Shown here: positions 25,477 through 35,781 of the stretch, piece by piece
How positions within the stretch are numbered: position 1 is the stretch's first letter
Layout of the letters: each line of letters begins with the position of its first letter
Source of the DNA: Syngnathus acus
Lineage: Eukaryota > Chordata > Actinopteri > Syngnathiformes > Syngnathidae
NCBI RefSeq assembly: GCF_901709675.1
Contig: NC_051102.1
Location: 6,049,412-6,113,411, forward strand
Direction of reading: 5' to 3'
DNA: 64,000 bases
The notes under the pieces: model-generated
The model's input: only the letters and a program-made list of their open reading frames with translations
Databases searched by the model: none
What the model was told of the DNA's origin: nothing
Position numbers and translations under genes: made by a program

Positions 25477-27029
25477 ATGTGGCTCCTGGAGAAGCTACGT
25501 AACAAAATGGAGACCAGTGGATCCCAATCTCAGCCCTCGCGGACCACCGAGGCCATTCCGGTGTCTGTGTACGCTAATGTGCTCACCCCCGAAAAGATCC
25601 CCAATTTCTTCATCCCCCCCAAACTCATCTGCTGCCCACCAGAAGAGCCAGCCACTCCCAAGCTTCAGCACTGCTCCACCTTGCGACCCTCCACCTCCGA
25701 TCACGTCATCTGCGTCCAGAGTCCCAGAGCTCGAGGCAGTAAAAACCCGTGCAGCCCTCGCCTCTTTTCCCGTTTCGGAGGGGACAGGCGCAATCTCCAA
25801 AAGTCAGCAAATCGTCACATCATCCAAATAGAGAGCGCAGATGAGCCAGCCGCCGTGACTTCGCACGCCAACACAAACGCAGACCCTCAGTCACAGACCG
25901 CAATGTCGCTGCCTTACGTTCCCAAGGCCCAGACCTCCTACGGCTTCTCCACACTGGTGGAGTCTCCTCACACCCGGCGCAAGGAGAGCCTGTTCCACAG
26001 CGACCCCAGCAGCCCTCTGACCTCCCCAAACTCCCAGAGGCGCTCTCAAGGGGGGACTCATTTGACCCCGGCTGACAACAACCTCTACCGTTACTTCAGT
26101 GGCGGCGAGAGTGACACCTGCTCTTCGGCGGACTCGTCCCCTTTTAACTCTCCTCTGCTGTCCCGCTCGGCCTCGCTCCTGCGTTCCATCACACAAGAGA
26201 CGGTGCACAAGGCAAGGAGTTGTTTTTGTTTTTATGTGAAACCACTTGAAAGATTGATGCTCCTTCAGCTAGAAACCTTCTGGAGGCATACCGAGCTAGC
26301 TAACTGCACACTGTACTGGTAAATATGGGCCAATTAATCACAACCACTGTAATTACCGATGCGAACAATGATTAAAAAATTAAACTGATTTGACTTTATA
26401 GGTCTTTAACAATCAGTCAATTCCGCTGCCTTTCTTGGTACAGCCAGTTGACGTTTGCATTTGTCGTTTGTCTCAAGGTATCTCGTGCCAAGCGCTCGTT
26501 GGCCCGCCACAGCTCTCTCTCCACGGACGATTGCAGCTCAACCGACAACAGCCCCAACATGCAACGCCGGCGGACGCGTTGCCCAACTTCTCCCGCTCTC
26601 CGCAAATACAAAGGGAGCAGCTCGAGGGCCTGGGCATCCGACCCGCTGCAGCGCGAGCACACGATTAACCTGCACAAGGGCGGGACGCTCCGACTCAGCA
26701 CGCACTACGACCCAGAGGCGGCGCGGCTGAGGGTTCGCGTGCTTAAGGCGGAGGCCATTTACGGCAAGCAGACGGACGTTAAAAGCATCAACTGCTGTGT
26801 GGGGCTTTACCTGAAACCCGGCAAGAAACAGAAACAGAGAAGCACGATTATAAAAAATAGCAGGAATCCTGTTTTTAACGAGGATTTTTTTTTTGACTCG
26901 CTCCCCAAGACGCAAGTCAAAAGTCTAGCCATGAAGATAAAAGTAGTGAACAAGGGAACCAGTTTGAAGAGAGACATCCTTCTCGGAGAACGGGAAGTGT
27001 TGCTTAGTGAGTTGCTCGCAGGCCTGTAG
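25477..27029 (+). CDS. c2cd4c: C2 calcium-dependent domain-containing protein 4C
   Basis: A C2CD4-family protein; family members are nuclear or vesicle-associated and transcriptionally regulated in endocrine, endothelial and neural cells, and the biochemical role is poorly defined. Two coding exons, 25477-26211 and 26478-27029, give 428 aa; the human protein is about 420 aa. Start is the MWLLEKL ATG, matching the family start MWFLERL; the GTG six nt earlier is not used. Conserved blocks: VLTPEKIPNFFIPPKL (about 35-50), RHIIQIESA, MSLPYVPKAQTSYGF with SPHTRRKESLFHS, and RYFSGGESDTCSSADSSPF. A C-terminal C2-like domain (about 306-428) carries SINCCVGLYLKPGK, QRSTIIKNSRNPVFNEDFF and KIKVVNKGTSLKRD. 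The coding region is interrupted by a 266-nt GC-AG intron where the human gene is continuous; without splicing the frame ends at 26322 and the C2 domain is lost. Confidence 0.92.
26212..26477 (+). other. c2cd4c: GC-AG intron within the c2cd4c coding region
   Basis: Donor CACAAG/GCAAGG and acceptor GTCTCAAG/GTATCT, phase 0, 266 nt. Joined residues read VHK/VSRAK, which align without a gap to the continuous mammalian protein. The pyrimidine-rich segment before the acceptor supports splicing. The interior is AT-rich with stops in all frames. Splicing is inferred, not observed. Confidence 0.75.
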
Positions 27030-27438
27030 GGAATCCCTGTCAAGATTTATGCCGACGAAAATGACAGCAGTCCTTCATCTTCAGAGCTCTTCCTTTTCGG
27101 CCTTCATTCCACTTCACAGAGCTGATCAATACTGGACAGATGAAAGTCTTATGGAAGACGTATCTTGCACATTAAAGGCCAAACCTAAAACCAGACTGGC
27201 AAATTACAGTTTACAATTACAATAAGTGGAACCTACTCCTGAGCGGCACAATGTACTTTGTATTGGCATTTTTTAAATGAGTTGTAATGGTCTAGTTTAC
27301 ATGGGATGCCAAATGTATAAGCTGCGCTATCAAATGAATTATGCCATTTTGTTTTTGATAGACTTTGTATTTGGTAATGTATTGGCTACTGAATGTAACA
27401 ACCCTCAGGCTGCTGTACTAGTAACTTGCTGTCAAAAC

Positions 27439-27444
27439 AATAAA
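27439..27444 (+). terminator. c2cd4c: Poly(A) signal AATAAA of c2cd4c
   Basis: First canonical AATAAA on the plus strand after the c2cd4c stop, giving a 3' UTR of about 430 nt. Confidence 0.65.
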
Positions 27445-27920
27445 TTCCTCTATGATCCAACGTTTTTTCTGTCAAATTTTTTAATTGCAGCTTTGTTGAA
27501 GTGTTTTTGTTTGTTTTATTTCCCTCCCCCCCCCCACACACAAATCTACAGAAGTGGTCCTTTGTGTCAAGAGGAAAGTCTAAGAGGAGGCTTTGAGAGG
27601 CTTGTGCACGAAATATTGTCCCTCCGAAGGTAAACTCCCTGTTTAATATCAGGAAAGAAAGATCTGATTGAAATGTACCTCACAGAGTAGAGGGCAACAG
27701 GAAATAGAATTGTGGATTTATTGCTCTTCGGAAACAAAGGGCAAACATCACCCTTCTCAAGAGAATATGAGCCACAATATTTTGAGGTGAGTAATTTTGA
27801 GCTTTTAATGGTCTCCAATGGAATGCAATAAGACAGTAGTGATTCCCAAAGTACCCAATGTACGCATGCAGGCTCTCTCAGATTATGTCTGTGTATGTTC
27901 TTCTGTGGGTTTTAGCTTGT

Positions 27921-28287
27921 CCATCCATCCATCCATCCATTTTCTGAACCGCTTAGTCCCCACGGGGGTCGCGGGAGTGCTGGAGCCTATCCCAGCCGTC
28001 ATCGGGCAGTAGGCGGGGGACACCCTGAACCGGTTGCCAGCCAATCGCAGGGCACACAGAGACAAACAACCATTTGCACTCGCACTCATACCTAGGGACA
28101 ATTTGGAGTCGTCAATCGGCCTACCAAGCATGTTTTTGGGATGTGGGAGGAAACCGGAGTGCCCGGAGAAAACCCACGCAGGCCCGGGGAGAACATGCAA
28201 ACTCCACACAGGGAGGGCCGGAGGTGGAATCGAACCCGCACCCTCCTAACTGTGAGGCGGACGTGCTACCCAGTGCGCCACCGAGCC
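27921..28287 (-). mobile_element. Retroposon (SINE-like or LINE 3' fragment) with 12-nt target-site duplication
   Basis: A 367-bp insertion flanked by identical GTTTTAGCTTGT at 27909-27920 and 28288-28299. The plus strand starts with (CCAT)n and has the familiar fish repeat body GGAGCCTATCCCAGCCG, CAAACTCCACACAGGGAGG and CGAACCCGCACCCTCC. With the (ATGG)n end read as a 3' tail, the element is in minus orientation. The duplication and tail fit target-primed reverse transcription. A degenerate relative lies at 43879-44205. Confidence 0.75.
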
Positions 28288-28344
28288 GTTTTAGCTTGTA
28301 TTTTTTTTAATCATTTTATTCTATTTATTCTATTTATTTTTTAT

Positions 28345-28440
28345 CTCATGCGCTGATCGGTTGGCACTTTTTAAATTTCGTTGTACGTGTGACAATGACA
28401 AATAAAGATCTATTCTTATTCTATATTCTATTCTATTCTC
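28345..28440 (+). repeat. 3' tail of a fish non-LTR retroposon
   Basis: TTTCGTTGTACGTGTGACAA and TGACAAATAAAGATCT followed by a degenerate (TTCTA)n tract, the typical end of a dispersed fish LINE copy; the rest of the element is not recognisable. Confidence 0.5.
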
Positions 28441-29130
28441 AATTGGTACTCCAAAGAACCACTGAATTGCAGCTCCATTGTATTTATTAAATTCAATATA
28501 TATGCATTTAGGTGCTATTTTTATCCAACTTCCATTGAATCATTATTTAAAGTTTTGTTATTTTCCTCTGGTATTCTAATATTGAGATGCAGTCTTTTTA
28601 AAGTGTACATAATGTTACAATGTCTTGAAAAATATGATATACACTTGGGGAAAATTTCTGTATTATTTTTATTACTTGAGCCCACAACGTTACGGACTAC
28701 TTGCAAGTATTTTTGGGATGGTGCTTGGTGTAAAAAAGTTTTGAGAACCAGTGGAAGAGGGTAAGAGCAAAACACACCTAGAAAACTATAGCCTAGCGCT
28801 CTCTGTTGGTCAAAGTGTATAATGACACTAAGTGACTAACCTGGATCTTCGGTCATGGCGACAATGTTGTAAATGATTATGATGCTGAAAATAGAAGAAA
28901 ACCACAATAAAGGCATTTTTTTGAAAGATTCTGAAAGCTTTACCAGACTAACTCAACTCTCAATCCAACTTTAACTCTACGCATTTTAAATACAGTGTAG
29001 TACTCAGACAAAATGTACAATAAATAGTAAATAAATATAAATACGTTAGTACATTTTATAATGACTCTTTATTGTATTGTATTTATTATTTGAATACGTT
29101 TTCACATAACATAAATATACACTTTTGTGG

Positions 29131-29140
29131 TATATAAAAG
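29131..29140 (+). promoter_or_regulatory. fem1a: Possible TATA box upstream of fem1a
   Basis: TATATAAAAG followed by a G-rich start, about 430 nt before the fem1a ATG. It could direct transcription starting near 29160. The ZNF143-like motifs downstream suggest a different, housekeeping-type start closer to the gene, so use of this box is uncertain. Confidence 0.35.
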
Positions 29141-29276
29141 GGAGTGCTGGGTTTGTCAAGTGTTAACGCAGCACTGACGTGATACGTCTCATTTAGGGAA
29201 GGCAGTAAGTGTAGCTTGTTTGTCTAAAATTAAATACCAAACAAACCCATCAGATACTAGAGCATTTAACTCAAGT

Positions 29277-29295
29277 GCATTGTGGGAGATGAAGT
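29277..29295 (-). promoter_or_regulatory. fem1a: ZNF143/THAP11-like site 1 (fem1a promoter)
   Basis: On the minus strand ACTTCATCTCCCACAATGC, close to the ACTACANNTCCCANNATGC (SBS/Staf) consensus with a single deviation in the 5' half. It faces away from site 2, about 275 nt before the ATG. Confidence 0.6.
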
Positions 29296-29344
29296 TTAGC
29301 ATGCGGCGAAAATGCGTCTGCTCCTCCAAAGGGAGTGAATGTGA

Positions 29345-29363
29345 ACTACATTACCCACAATGC
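29345..29363 (+). promoter_or_regulatory. fem1a: ZNF143/THAP11-like site 2 (fem1a promoter)
   Basis: ACTACATTACCCACAATGC on the plus strand, matching the same consensus with one mismatch. It lies about 205 nt upstream of the fem1a ATG and opposite in orientation to site 1. Confidence 0.65.
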
Positions 29364-29568
29364 CCCACCCCCACCGTAAACACAAAACTGTCGAGCAACA
29401 CAAACGCCATCTTGCCAGCGCCCTCAAAATGGAAGCAAGATGAGAGCTCAAAGCAGAGCCCGGACCAAAATTCCTTCGACGCGCTTTTAAAAGCTACACT
29501 CACCTCTTTGATGGTCAACGAGTGGTTATGGGGTTGATGTCATGTGAGGCAACGCGGAGCCCTTAACC

Positions 29569-31422
29569 ATGGATATAACTACGGCTGTGTTCAACGCGGC
29601 CAGAGATGGTAAGCTGAAACTTATCCAGAAGTTGCTGAGCAACAAAACTCCCGAAGAGCTCGAAGCTCTAGCCGAAGAGAAAACACAAGGAGGCACTCCT
29701 CTCTTGATAGCGTCGCGATATGGACACTTAGATGTCGTAGACTACCTCCTTGAGCATTGTAAAGCTAATGTCGAACTCGGGGGCTCGGTGAACTTTGACG
29801 GGGAGACCATCGAAGGAGCTCCGCCGTTGTGGGCGGCTTCGGCTGCCGGTCACCTCGCGGTGGTCAAGACTCTTTTAAAACACGGTGCCTCGGTGAACAA
29901 CGCGACTCTGACGAACTCCACACCGCTGCGAGCTGCCTGCTTTGACGGCCACTTGGAGATCGTCCGCTACCTGGTGGAGCACAGGGCTGACATGGAGGTG
30001 GCCAACAGACACGGCCACACCTGTCTGATGATTTCCTGCTACAAGGGCCACAAGGAGATAGCCAAGTTCCTCCTGGACCGTGGTGCTGATGTCAACCGTA
30101 AAAGTGTCAAAGGAAACACGGCCCTCCACGATTGCGCCGAGTCAGGCAGCCTGGACATCATGAAGTTGTTGTTAAAGTGTAGCGCTCGCATGGAACGGGA
30201 CGGTTACGGGATGACCCCGCTCCTAGCGGCCAGTGTTACGGGACACACCAACATTGTGGAGTACCTCGCCCACCAGCCCCGCACTTCCAGGGAGGAACGC
30301 ATAGATGCGCTCGAGCTGCTCGGAGCCACTTTTGTGGATAAAAAACGCGATCTTTTGGGAGCGATGAGGTACTGGAGACGAGCCATGGAGCTCAGGCAGC
30401 CAGGGGAAAAAGCAGGGTGCTTGACCAAGCCCCCACCCGGGCCCCCCGTTCCGGCCTACGGCTGCGCGCAGGAGGTGAACAGTGCAGAGGAGCTGGAGGC
30501 TCTGATCACAGACCCCGACGAGATGAGGATGCAGGCCTTGTTGGTTCGCGAGCGCATCTTGGGTCCATCCCACCCGGACACCTCCTATTACATCCGCTAC
30601 AGGGGAGCCGTCTACGCAGACTCTGGCAATTTCGAAAGATGCATCAGTCTGTGGAAATACGCCTTGGATATGCAGCAGAGCAACCTGGACCCACTCAGCC
30701 CCATGACGGCCTCCAGCTTCTTGTCCTTTGCCGAGCTCTTCTCCTTTGTCCTTCAAGACCGCGCCAAAGGCACCCTGTCAACTCGCATCACCTTCCACGA
30801 TCTGATGACCGTGTTAGGTAAAAGCGTGCGGGAGGTGGAGCGAGCCGTGGCGCAGAAGGACAATCCGCCCGAGGCGCCTCAGTTCACCAAGGCGCTGGCC
30901 ATTATCCTCCATCTCATCTTCCTGCTGGAGAAGCTGGAGTGCAACCCCGAGCAGGAGCACCAGAAGAAGCACACGGTCTACCGCCTGCTGAAGCTGAATC
31001 CCCGCGGCCGTTGCGGCTTCACGCCGCTCCACATGGCCGTGGATAAGGAAACCACGTCGGTGGGCCGCTACCCCGTGGGCCGCTTTCCCTCCCAGGCGGT
31101 GGCGTCGCTGCTGCTGGAGTGCGGCGCCGACGTGGACGCGCGGGACTGCGAGAACAACACGGCGCTGCACATCGCCGCCTGCAACGGCTGCCCAGAGATC
31201 ATGGTGCTTCTCATGAAGGCCGGGGCGCACTTTGACGCCACCAACGCGCGGAGGAAGGCGGCCTACGAACTGCTAGACGAGCACAATATGGGTGACCCGG
31301 CTCTCTACCCGCTCAACTACATCACCCTTCAGTGCCTGGCAGCCCGTGCGGTGGAAAAGCACAGACTTCCTTACAGGGGACTCATCACCGAGGAGATGGA
31401 AGCGTTTATTGAGCTGCACTGA
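29569..31422 (+). CDS. fem1a: Fem-1 homolog A, CUL2 E3 ligase substrate receptor
   Basis: Substrate-recognition subunit of CUL2-Elongin B/C ubiquitin ligases; FEM1 proteins recognise C-terminal degrons, FEM1A/C chiefly those ending in Arg. Single coding exon, 617 aa, as mammalian FEM1A is also uninterrupted. N-terminal ankyrin repeats occupy about residues 1-240: APPLWAASAAGHL, STPLRAACFDGHLEIVRYL, NTALHDCAESGSLDI and MTPLLAASVTGHTNIVEYL. A TPR-like centre follows (DPDEMRMQALLVRERILG, SYYIRYRGAVYADSGNFERC, about 320-370), then two C-terminal ankyrin repeats (FTPLHMAVDKE, NTALHIAACNGCPEIM). It ends AFIELH, as FEM1A and unlike FEM1C. It lacks the insert that makes human FEM1A 669 aa, so its length equals FEM1C; assignment to A rests on the C-terminus, the ITDPDEMRMQ and NFERC wording, and adjacency to ptprs. 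Confidence 0.95.
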   Translation: MDITTAVFNAARDGKLKLIQKLLSNKTPEELEALAEEKTQGGTPLLIASRYGHLDVVDYLLEHCKANVELGGSVNFDGETIEGAPPLWAASAAGHLAVVKTLLKHGASVNNATLTNSTPLRAACFDGHLEIVRYLVEHRADMEVANRHGHTCLMISCYKGHKEIAKFLLDRGADVNRKSVKGNTALHDCAESGSLDIMKLLLKCSARMERDGYGMTPLLAASVTGHTNIVEYLAHQPRTSREERIDALELLGATFVDKKRDLLGAMRYWRRAMELRQPGEKAGCLTKPPPGPPVPAYGCAQEVNSAEELEALITDPDEMRMQALLVRERILGPSHPDTSYYIRYRGAVYADSGNFERCISLWKYALDMQQSNLDPLSPMTASSFLSFAELFSFVLQDRAKGTLSTRITFHDLMTVLGKSVREVERAVAQKDNPPEAPQFTKALAIILHLIFLLEKLECNPEQEHQKKHTVYRLLKLNPRGRCGFTPLHMAVDKETTSVGRYPVGRFPSQAVASLLLECGADVDARDCENNTALHIAACNGCPEIMVLLMKAGAHFDATNARRKAAYELLDEHNMGDPALYPLNYITLQCLAARAVEKHRLPYRGLITEEMEAFIELH

Positions 31423-31520
31423 CCTCCATGACGACGCTAATTTGCATCAAACTTCTTTTGACCCCGTTGCTTGCTTTCCTCCTCCTTTGTTCCACCACAA
31501 ATGTTCGGTCCAGCGTTTGA

Positions 31521-31526
31521 AATAAA
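31521..31526 (+). terminator. fem1a: Poly(A) signal AATAAA of fem1a
   Basis: About 100 nt after the stop codon. Another AATAAA occurs at about 32218-32223 and could serve a longer 3' UTR. Confidence 0.6.
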
Positions 31527-31539
31527 ATTCGAATGGGCG

Positions 31540-33800
31540 ACCTTAGCAAACGACCGCACCCGCTCAAATGAAAAACATTTAAAGGCCATGGGTTGACACG
31601 TGCTTGGTACATTATTTATTGGTTCTAGTTGCTTCCTGTTTGATGACGTGTTGTGTCTGTTTGGAAGGATGTTACAGTTGCAGTGCCAACCATGGCGTCA
31701 TTATGGTCTTTGTGATGCAAGCCACAAACATCGTTTGGATTTAATACTTGGGATTCCTCAGGTGATTTTGATGAAAATATTAAAAAAAACAATGTGACAG
31801 CAGCGGATATTTGTATCTGGCAGTATTTGAAGCAAAGAATCACTGTGAAAAGATTGGACTACTAGATGACTTCTAATTTGCTTCTCACTGCTTTATAGAC
31901 TTTTCCTCTGAATGTTCCTAGAAATGCCTTAACAATTGCTTTTCATTGACCCCGCTTGTGGCATCCACAACACTTGCAAATTTGCTAAAATCCACTTGAA
32001 CCTCAGATGCAATTCTCACAAATTGAATCCGTATCAGTCTTATTTGCAAACTCTCTCTTGCATTACCCTGAAAGTCTGCCCTGTGCGCAGGCTGGAAGCG
32101 TCACCTCATCGAATGCCGACTCATTTGCTCTAAATGGACTTGCATTCAGGCAACACACTGTTGCTGCCTTCTCTTTTTGCATTGGTATGAAGATGTGTGT
32201 GTGTCAGAGAACGCCTGAATAAAATTCAGCACGGCACCAAGCGCTCTCTGTGGTAATCTTATTTATAATTCATCTATACTGCTGTTAGCCATAAGGCAGG
32301 CGCTCGATTTGCTTCTTTTGAATGGCCTAAAATTGTGTCTTAAATAATCTTGTCACTTTGGTCAACTGGCTTAAACCGCAGCTTACCGATATAAAGAATA
32401 ACAGAAACACGAGCTACGCGAGTCGTGCTCCCTTCGTATAAATAGAGTATTGAACGTCACTGCTGCGCGGCAGCGGTAGAGACGGGGTGCTCGCTCTGCT
32501 AATTTTAGGGTTCTTTTGCCCAGAGCATCTGCTCTGAAAATGGGGACAGTGTCACACTTGCCACTCAGGCAGGTCACGGGGTGACTGGCACCGATGCCAT
32601 TCGGTCAACAGAGATGCCCTTTATTGTGGATGGAATGACAAACACTGTGAGGTCATCTGGACCAAACATGAATCTAGGTATGTTCATCCTACAATATGAA
32701 TGAATGGTTTGCTGTTGTTTAGTCAAAAACACCACTTTTGGGTTTTAGCTAACACACGTGACCTTCTGACCTCAGATGGTTGCTCTCATCATGACGTTTA
32801 AACATGGTGACCTAAATAAGCTGCCTCAGCAACTTCAAAAATATTAATCACATATTTGTTGTGTATTTTTTTTTTTTGTCAATGAATGACAGACATTTTG
32901 CTACAAAGTGTTATAACAGTGACTCGCCACTAGATGGCGGACTTAAAGTATTCAATCCTAAGGCCACCCTGGCCTTGTTCTGAACAAAAGGCTCGTCCAT
33001 ATTTCACCAGCAGAAGTGAGCAATATACATGCACTATTCTTTGACATTAAGTGCTTAATTAAATAAATTATGTAATCGAAATGATCATTTGAATGAGCAG
33101 GAATGTGACCTTTGAAAATTCATCCTTATGCGTAAGTATAGCACGTAAGAACATCTTTTTCCTCCGTCTGTTGTTGTTTTTCTTTGTGATCTAGGTGACC
33201 CATAATTGCAACAAAGAAAGACTTATGGTGCAGAAGCTAACTATGTAGTGTTGATGACAAAGTGAATTCTACAAAAACAAATGAAGTTAGTTGTACACAT
33301 GTAAATATTAATGCATTTTGGGAAGTATGTATGTACCTTGGGTAAAATGTTGTCAAGACTTACAGTAGGCCTACTTAATCAGTGTGGCTGAATTGCCTCT
33401 CTAATGACTACAATCGGATTTCCACTATACTTTTATGTTGGATCTGTACTTCATAAACTACCTCCTTCATGATTCCTGTATAAATGTTCAAGGGATTAAT
33501 TACTGCTATTTTTCTTCCTCAGCCAACCCCCCCATTGTAATTTTCCTTTATTTTCCAAAAAGCTGATCATTGAAGAATGGCTTGTAATGAACCAACAAGA
33601 GGACCATTTAGATCTATTGAATGATGGCAGTTGAAAGTCTATTGTTTTTGATTGCAACTGTACTGCTCAATACTTGGTAATAACATCTGATACAATATGT
33701 ATAATATGACATTATTATGCATTTAACGTTTTTTTCTTCTTCCCTTCTAGCCCCTGGTTACGCAAAAATAATCTAACACTACCCACTATTCCACCAGTCA
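31540..33800. other. Intergenic region between fem1a and ptprs
   Basis: About 2.3 kb, possibly including a longer fem1a 3' UTR. Apart from a CTCF-like core at 32927-32938 I recognise no gene, RNA or complete repeat. Confidence 0.55.
32927..32938 (+). promoter_or_regulatory. CTCF-like core motif
   Basis: CCACTAGATGGC fully matches the core consensus CCASYAGRKGGC. It lies midway between the end of fem1a and the ptprs promoter. A 12-nt core alone is weak evidence. Confidence 0.35.
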
Positions 33801-33819
33801 GCGGCCCAGTTTGAGTATG

Positions 33820-34268
33820 GGGAGGGGAGGCTGGTGATGGGGGGGGGATACGGTTGCTATAGGAGACCTCTCCTGCATCACGTCATACGTCGGGGGGAGG
33901 GTGGTGGGGGGGAAGAGCTTTGGCGTGTGCATGAAAGAGAGGAAGGAGAGCGCTGGGAGGGGGGGAGGAGGAGGAGAGAAAAGGAGAAGGACGCTGAGGC
34001 AGAAGACAGCGAGCGGCTCTCAATGACATCAAGCAGCCTCAGTACCTGAAGCCGCCCGACCAAGCGAGCGAGCGACCACTTCTGCCCCCCCAAAAGGCGT
34101 CGAGGAGCTGCAGGACATGCATCCCCCTCTCTAAGGCAGCCCCCCTTTTTTTGAGTGGAGCCGGGCTGCCACTGGATTACACGACGGAGGAGGAAGCTTC
34201 TTCCAGTTGTAAATCCACCCATGCATCTCGCACACGGCGCAGGAGGAGACGGTGCACATCCTACCAAG
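33820..34268 (+). promoter_or_regulatory. ptprs: ptprs GC-rich promoter and non-coding exon 1
   Basis: G-rich and CG-rich stretch (runs of G at 33840-33970, GCGAGCGAGCG near 34060) contrasting with AT-rich flanks, ending CTACCAAG at a GTAATC donor (34269). It precedes the signal-peptide exon by about 10.8 kb, with no coding similarity of its own. I infer a CpG-type promoter and 5' UTR exon; the transcript start is not defined, and short upstream ATGs are present. Confidence 0.55.
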
Positions 34269-35781
34269 GTAATCCACACGACATCTCACCCCGGACGCTT
34301 TTTGAGTTTTTGCTTTCTTCTATTTGAAACGAGAGGGATGCATGTGCGCGTGGGTGTCAGCCCATTTCTTGTGACTTGTGTTCAGGCTGGTTGATAACAG
34401 CACACCGGAGCGTGTGCCATGCACCCCCCCCCCTCCTACCCCCTCACATCGCCCCCTCTGTGCTTATTGTTGGCAGAGCTTGCATGCACGTCGGAGCATC
34501 CTTTGTTTGTCACTCACTCTAATTTCAAATGCCTGCAAGGTATTCACCAGTTCGGAGTGTTTCAACACTAGGTATAGGCTTTATTGGGAAATATAGATTT
34601 GTGTGTGTGTGTGCGTGTGTGTGTGTGTTTGGCACCAGGTGGCAAAGTGGAAGGACTTATTTAAGCAGGCTGTTTTCTAGACAATAGACTTGCTGCTACA
34701 TATGCTGATGTCAAAGTGTGCATAAATATCAACGTGCGTCTATAATACTGGTGTATGTCTATAATTACACACAGTTGGGTTTTCTCCCAACACGCACACG
34801 CGCAGGCAGGCAGGCAGGCTCCTGAGCTGAGCATCGTTTAATTATACATTGATTTACTCGTGCACAATTCCCCCACTGCTGATGCTTGTTTTTAGGGTTT
34901 GAATAAGTACACTTCTACAGAGTGCCTGTTTGGCTTTCCAGCGGTTTCCCCTCGCTTGCGTACGCCCAAATGTTGTGCCGTTTGGGCCAAGTCTTTTTCC
35001 GACACGCACAGATGGGACATTTTCCCCCGCGGCATAATGTGTCTGCTGGTTATCGTTCCAGACCATTTCCACATCTCTAATTATTTTAATCAGTCATTTC
35101 TCACGCATGAATTCCCTTCTTTAGCGTGCGTATCCCCCCCCCCCCCCCCTCCTGCCCACTCCAACCGTCTTCACCTTAACGGGACAGACCGAGATGCAGA
35201 TTTTGGCATTTGCTTGACAGGAATAGGTCATTGGACGCAAAGTGAATGAATTCTTTAGTCATCCTCGTCTCCTCCCAAGAGGTTCAGAATTCTCCGTCTT
35301 GCAGATATTCACTCTGCGAGGAAGCGCTATAAAATCACTCATGGCATGAATTCCCTCAAATAGCATTTCACAGGGTTCAACCCGAGGCCTCGATGCTTTC
35401 CCGCCTCTCTCAAGTAACTGCAAAAGCCGTCCCATCTTGAATACGCCAAATGACACGCAGTCCCAGCTTAGCCGCTTTGGTTTTGCTCGTCAAAAGTCCT
35501 TCATTGAAGTCTCATTCCCACATGCTCACGGTATCGCATCGCTGGCTTTCTTCCTGTGCCTCACGTGGTGCCCGTCCTCACATTCTCTCCTAACCTTCTG
35601 TTGGTCTGAAAGGAATGAGAACATCAAGGCAACTTTGATCCAGAGGTCACATGTATGACAAGATGACAAGAAGTCGGTTGTTTTCAAGGCCCCGAGATTA
35701 ATTGACCTTCGGGGGGTTATTTCCAAGTCGGCTCAAACGGCGCATGTGGCATTTAGGATCAACCCATCATGGCTGAATAGT

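Larger units (their letters stand above)
27460..29130. other. Intergenic region between c2cd4c and fem1a
   Basis: About 1.7 kb. It contains a complete retroposon insertion (27921-28287) and a second retroposon tail (28345-28440). The remainder is AT-rich with no recognised gene or RNA. Confidence 0.6.

Noticed and set aside
26203-26208. Alternative GT donor (GTGCAC) nine nt before the GC donor in c2cd4c
   Set aside because: It would also keep frame, but would delete three residues relative to the family, and GTGCAC is a poor donor; GCAAGG after CACAAG is a standard GC-type donor. RNA evidence could change this.
29220-29537. 105-aa open frame upstream of fem1a
   Set aside because: No recognisable domain, overlaps the ZNF143-like sites, and is most likely promoter/5' UTR sequence.
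30223-31230. Antisense open frames opposite fem1a and c2cd4c
   Set aside because: Shadows caused by GC-rich codon use on the real coding strand; no family similarity.
27445-33800. A mir-7-type hairpin, because MIR7-3 neighbours FEM1A in human
   Set aside because: I looked for the mature GGAAGACTAGTGAT seed region around fem1a on both strands and did not find it.
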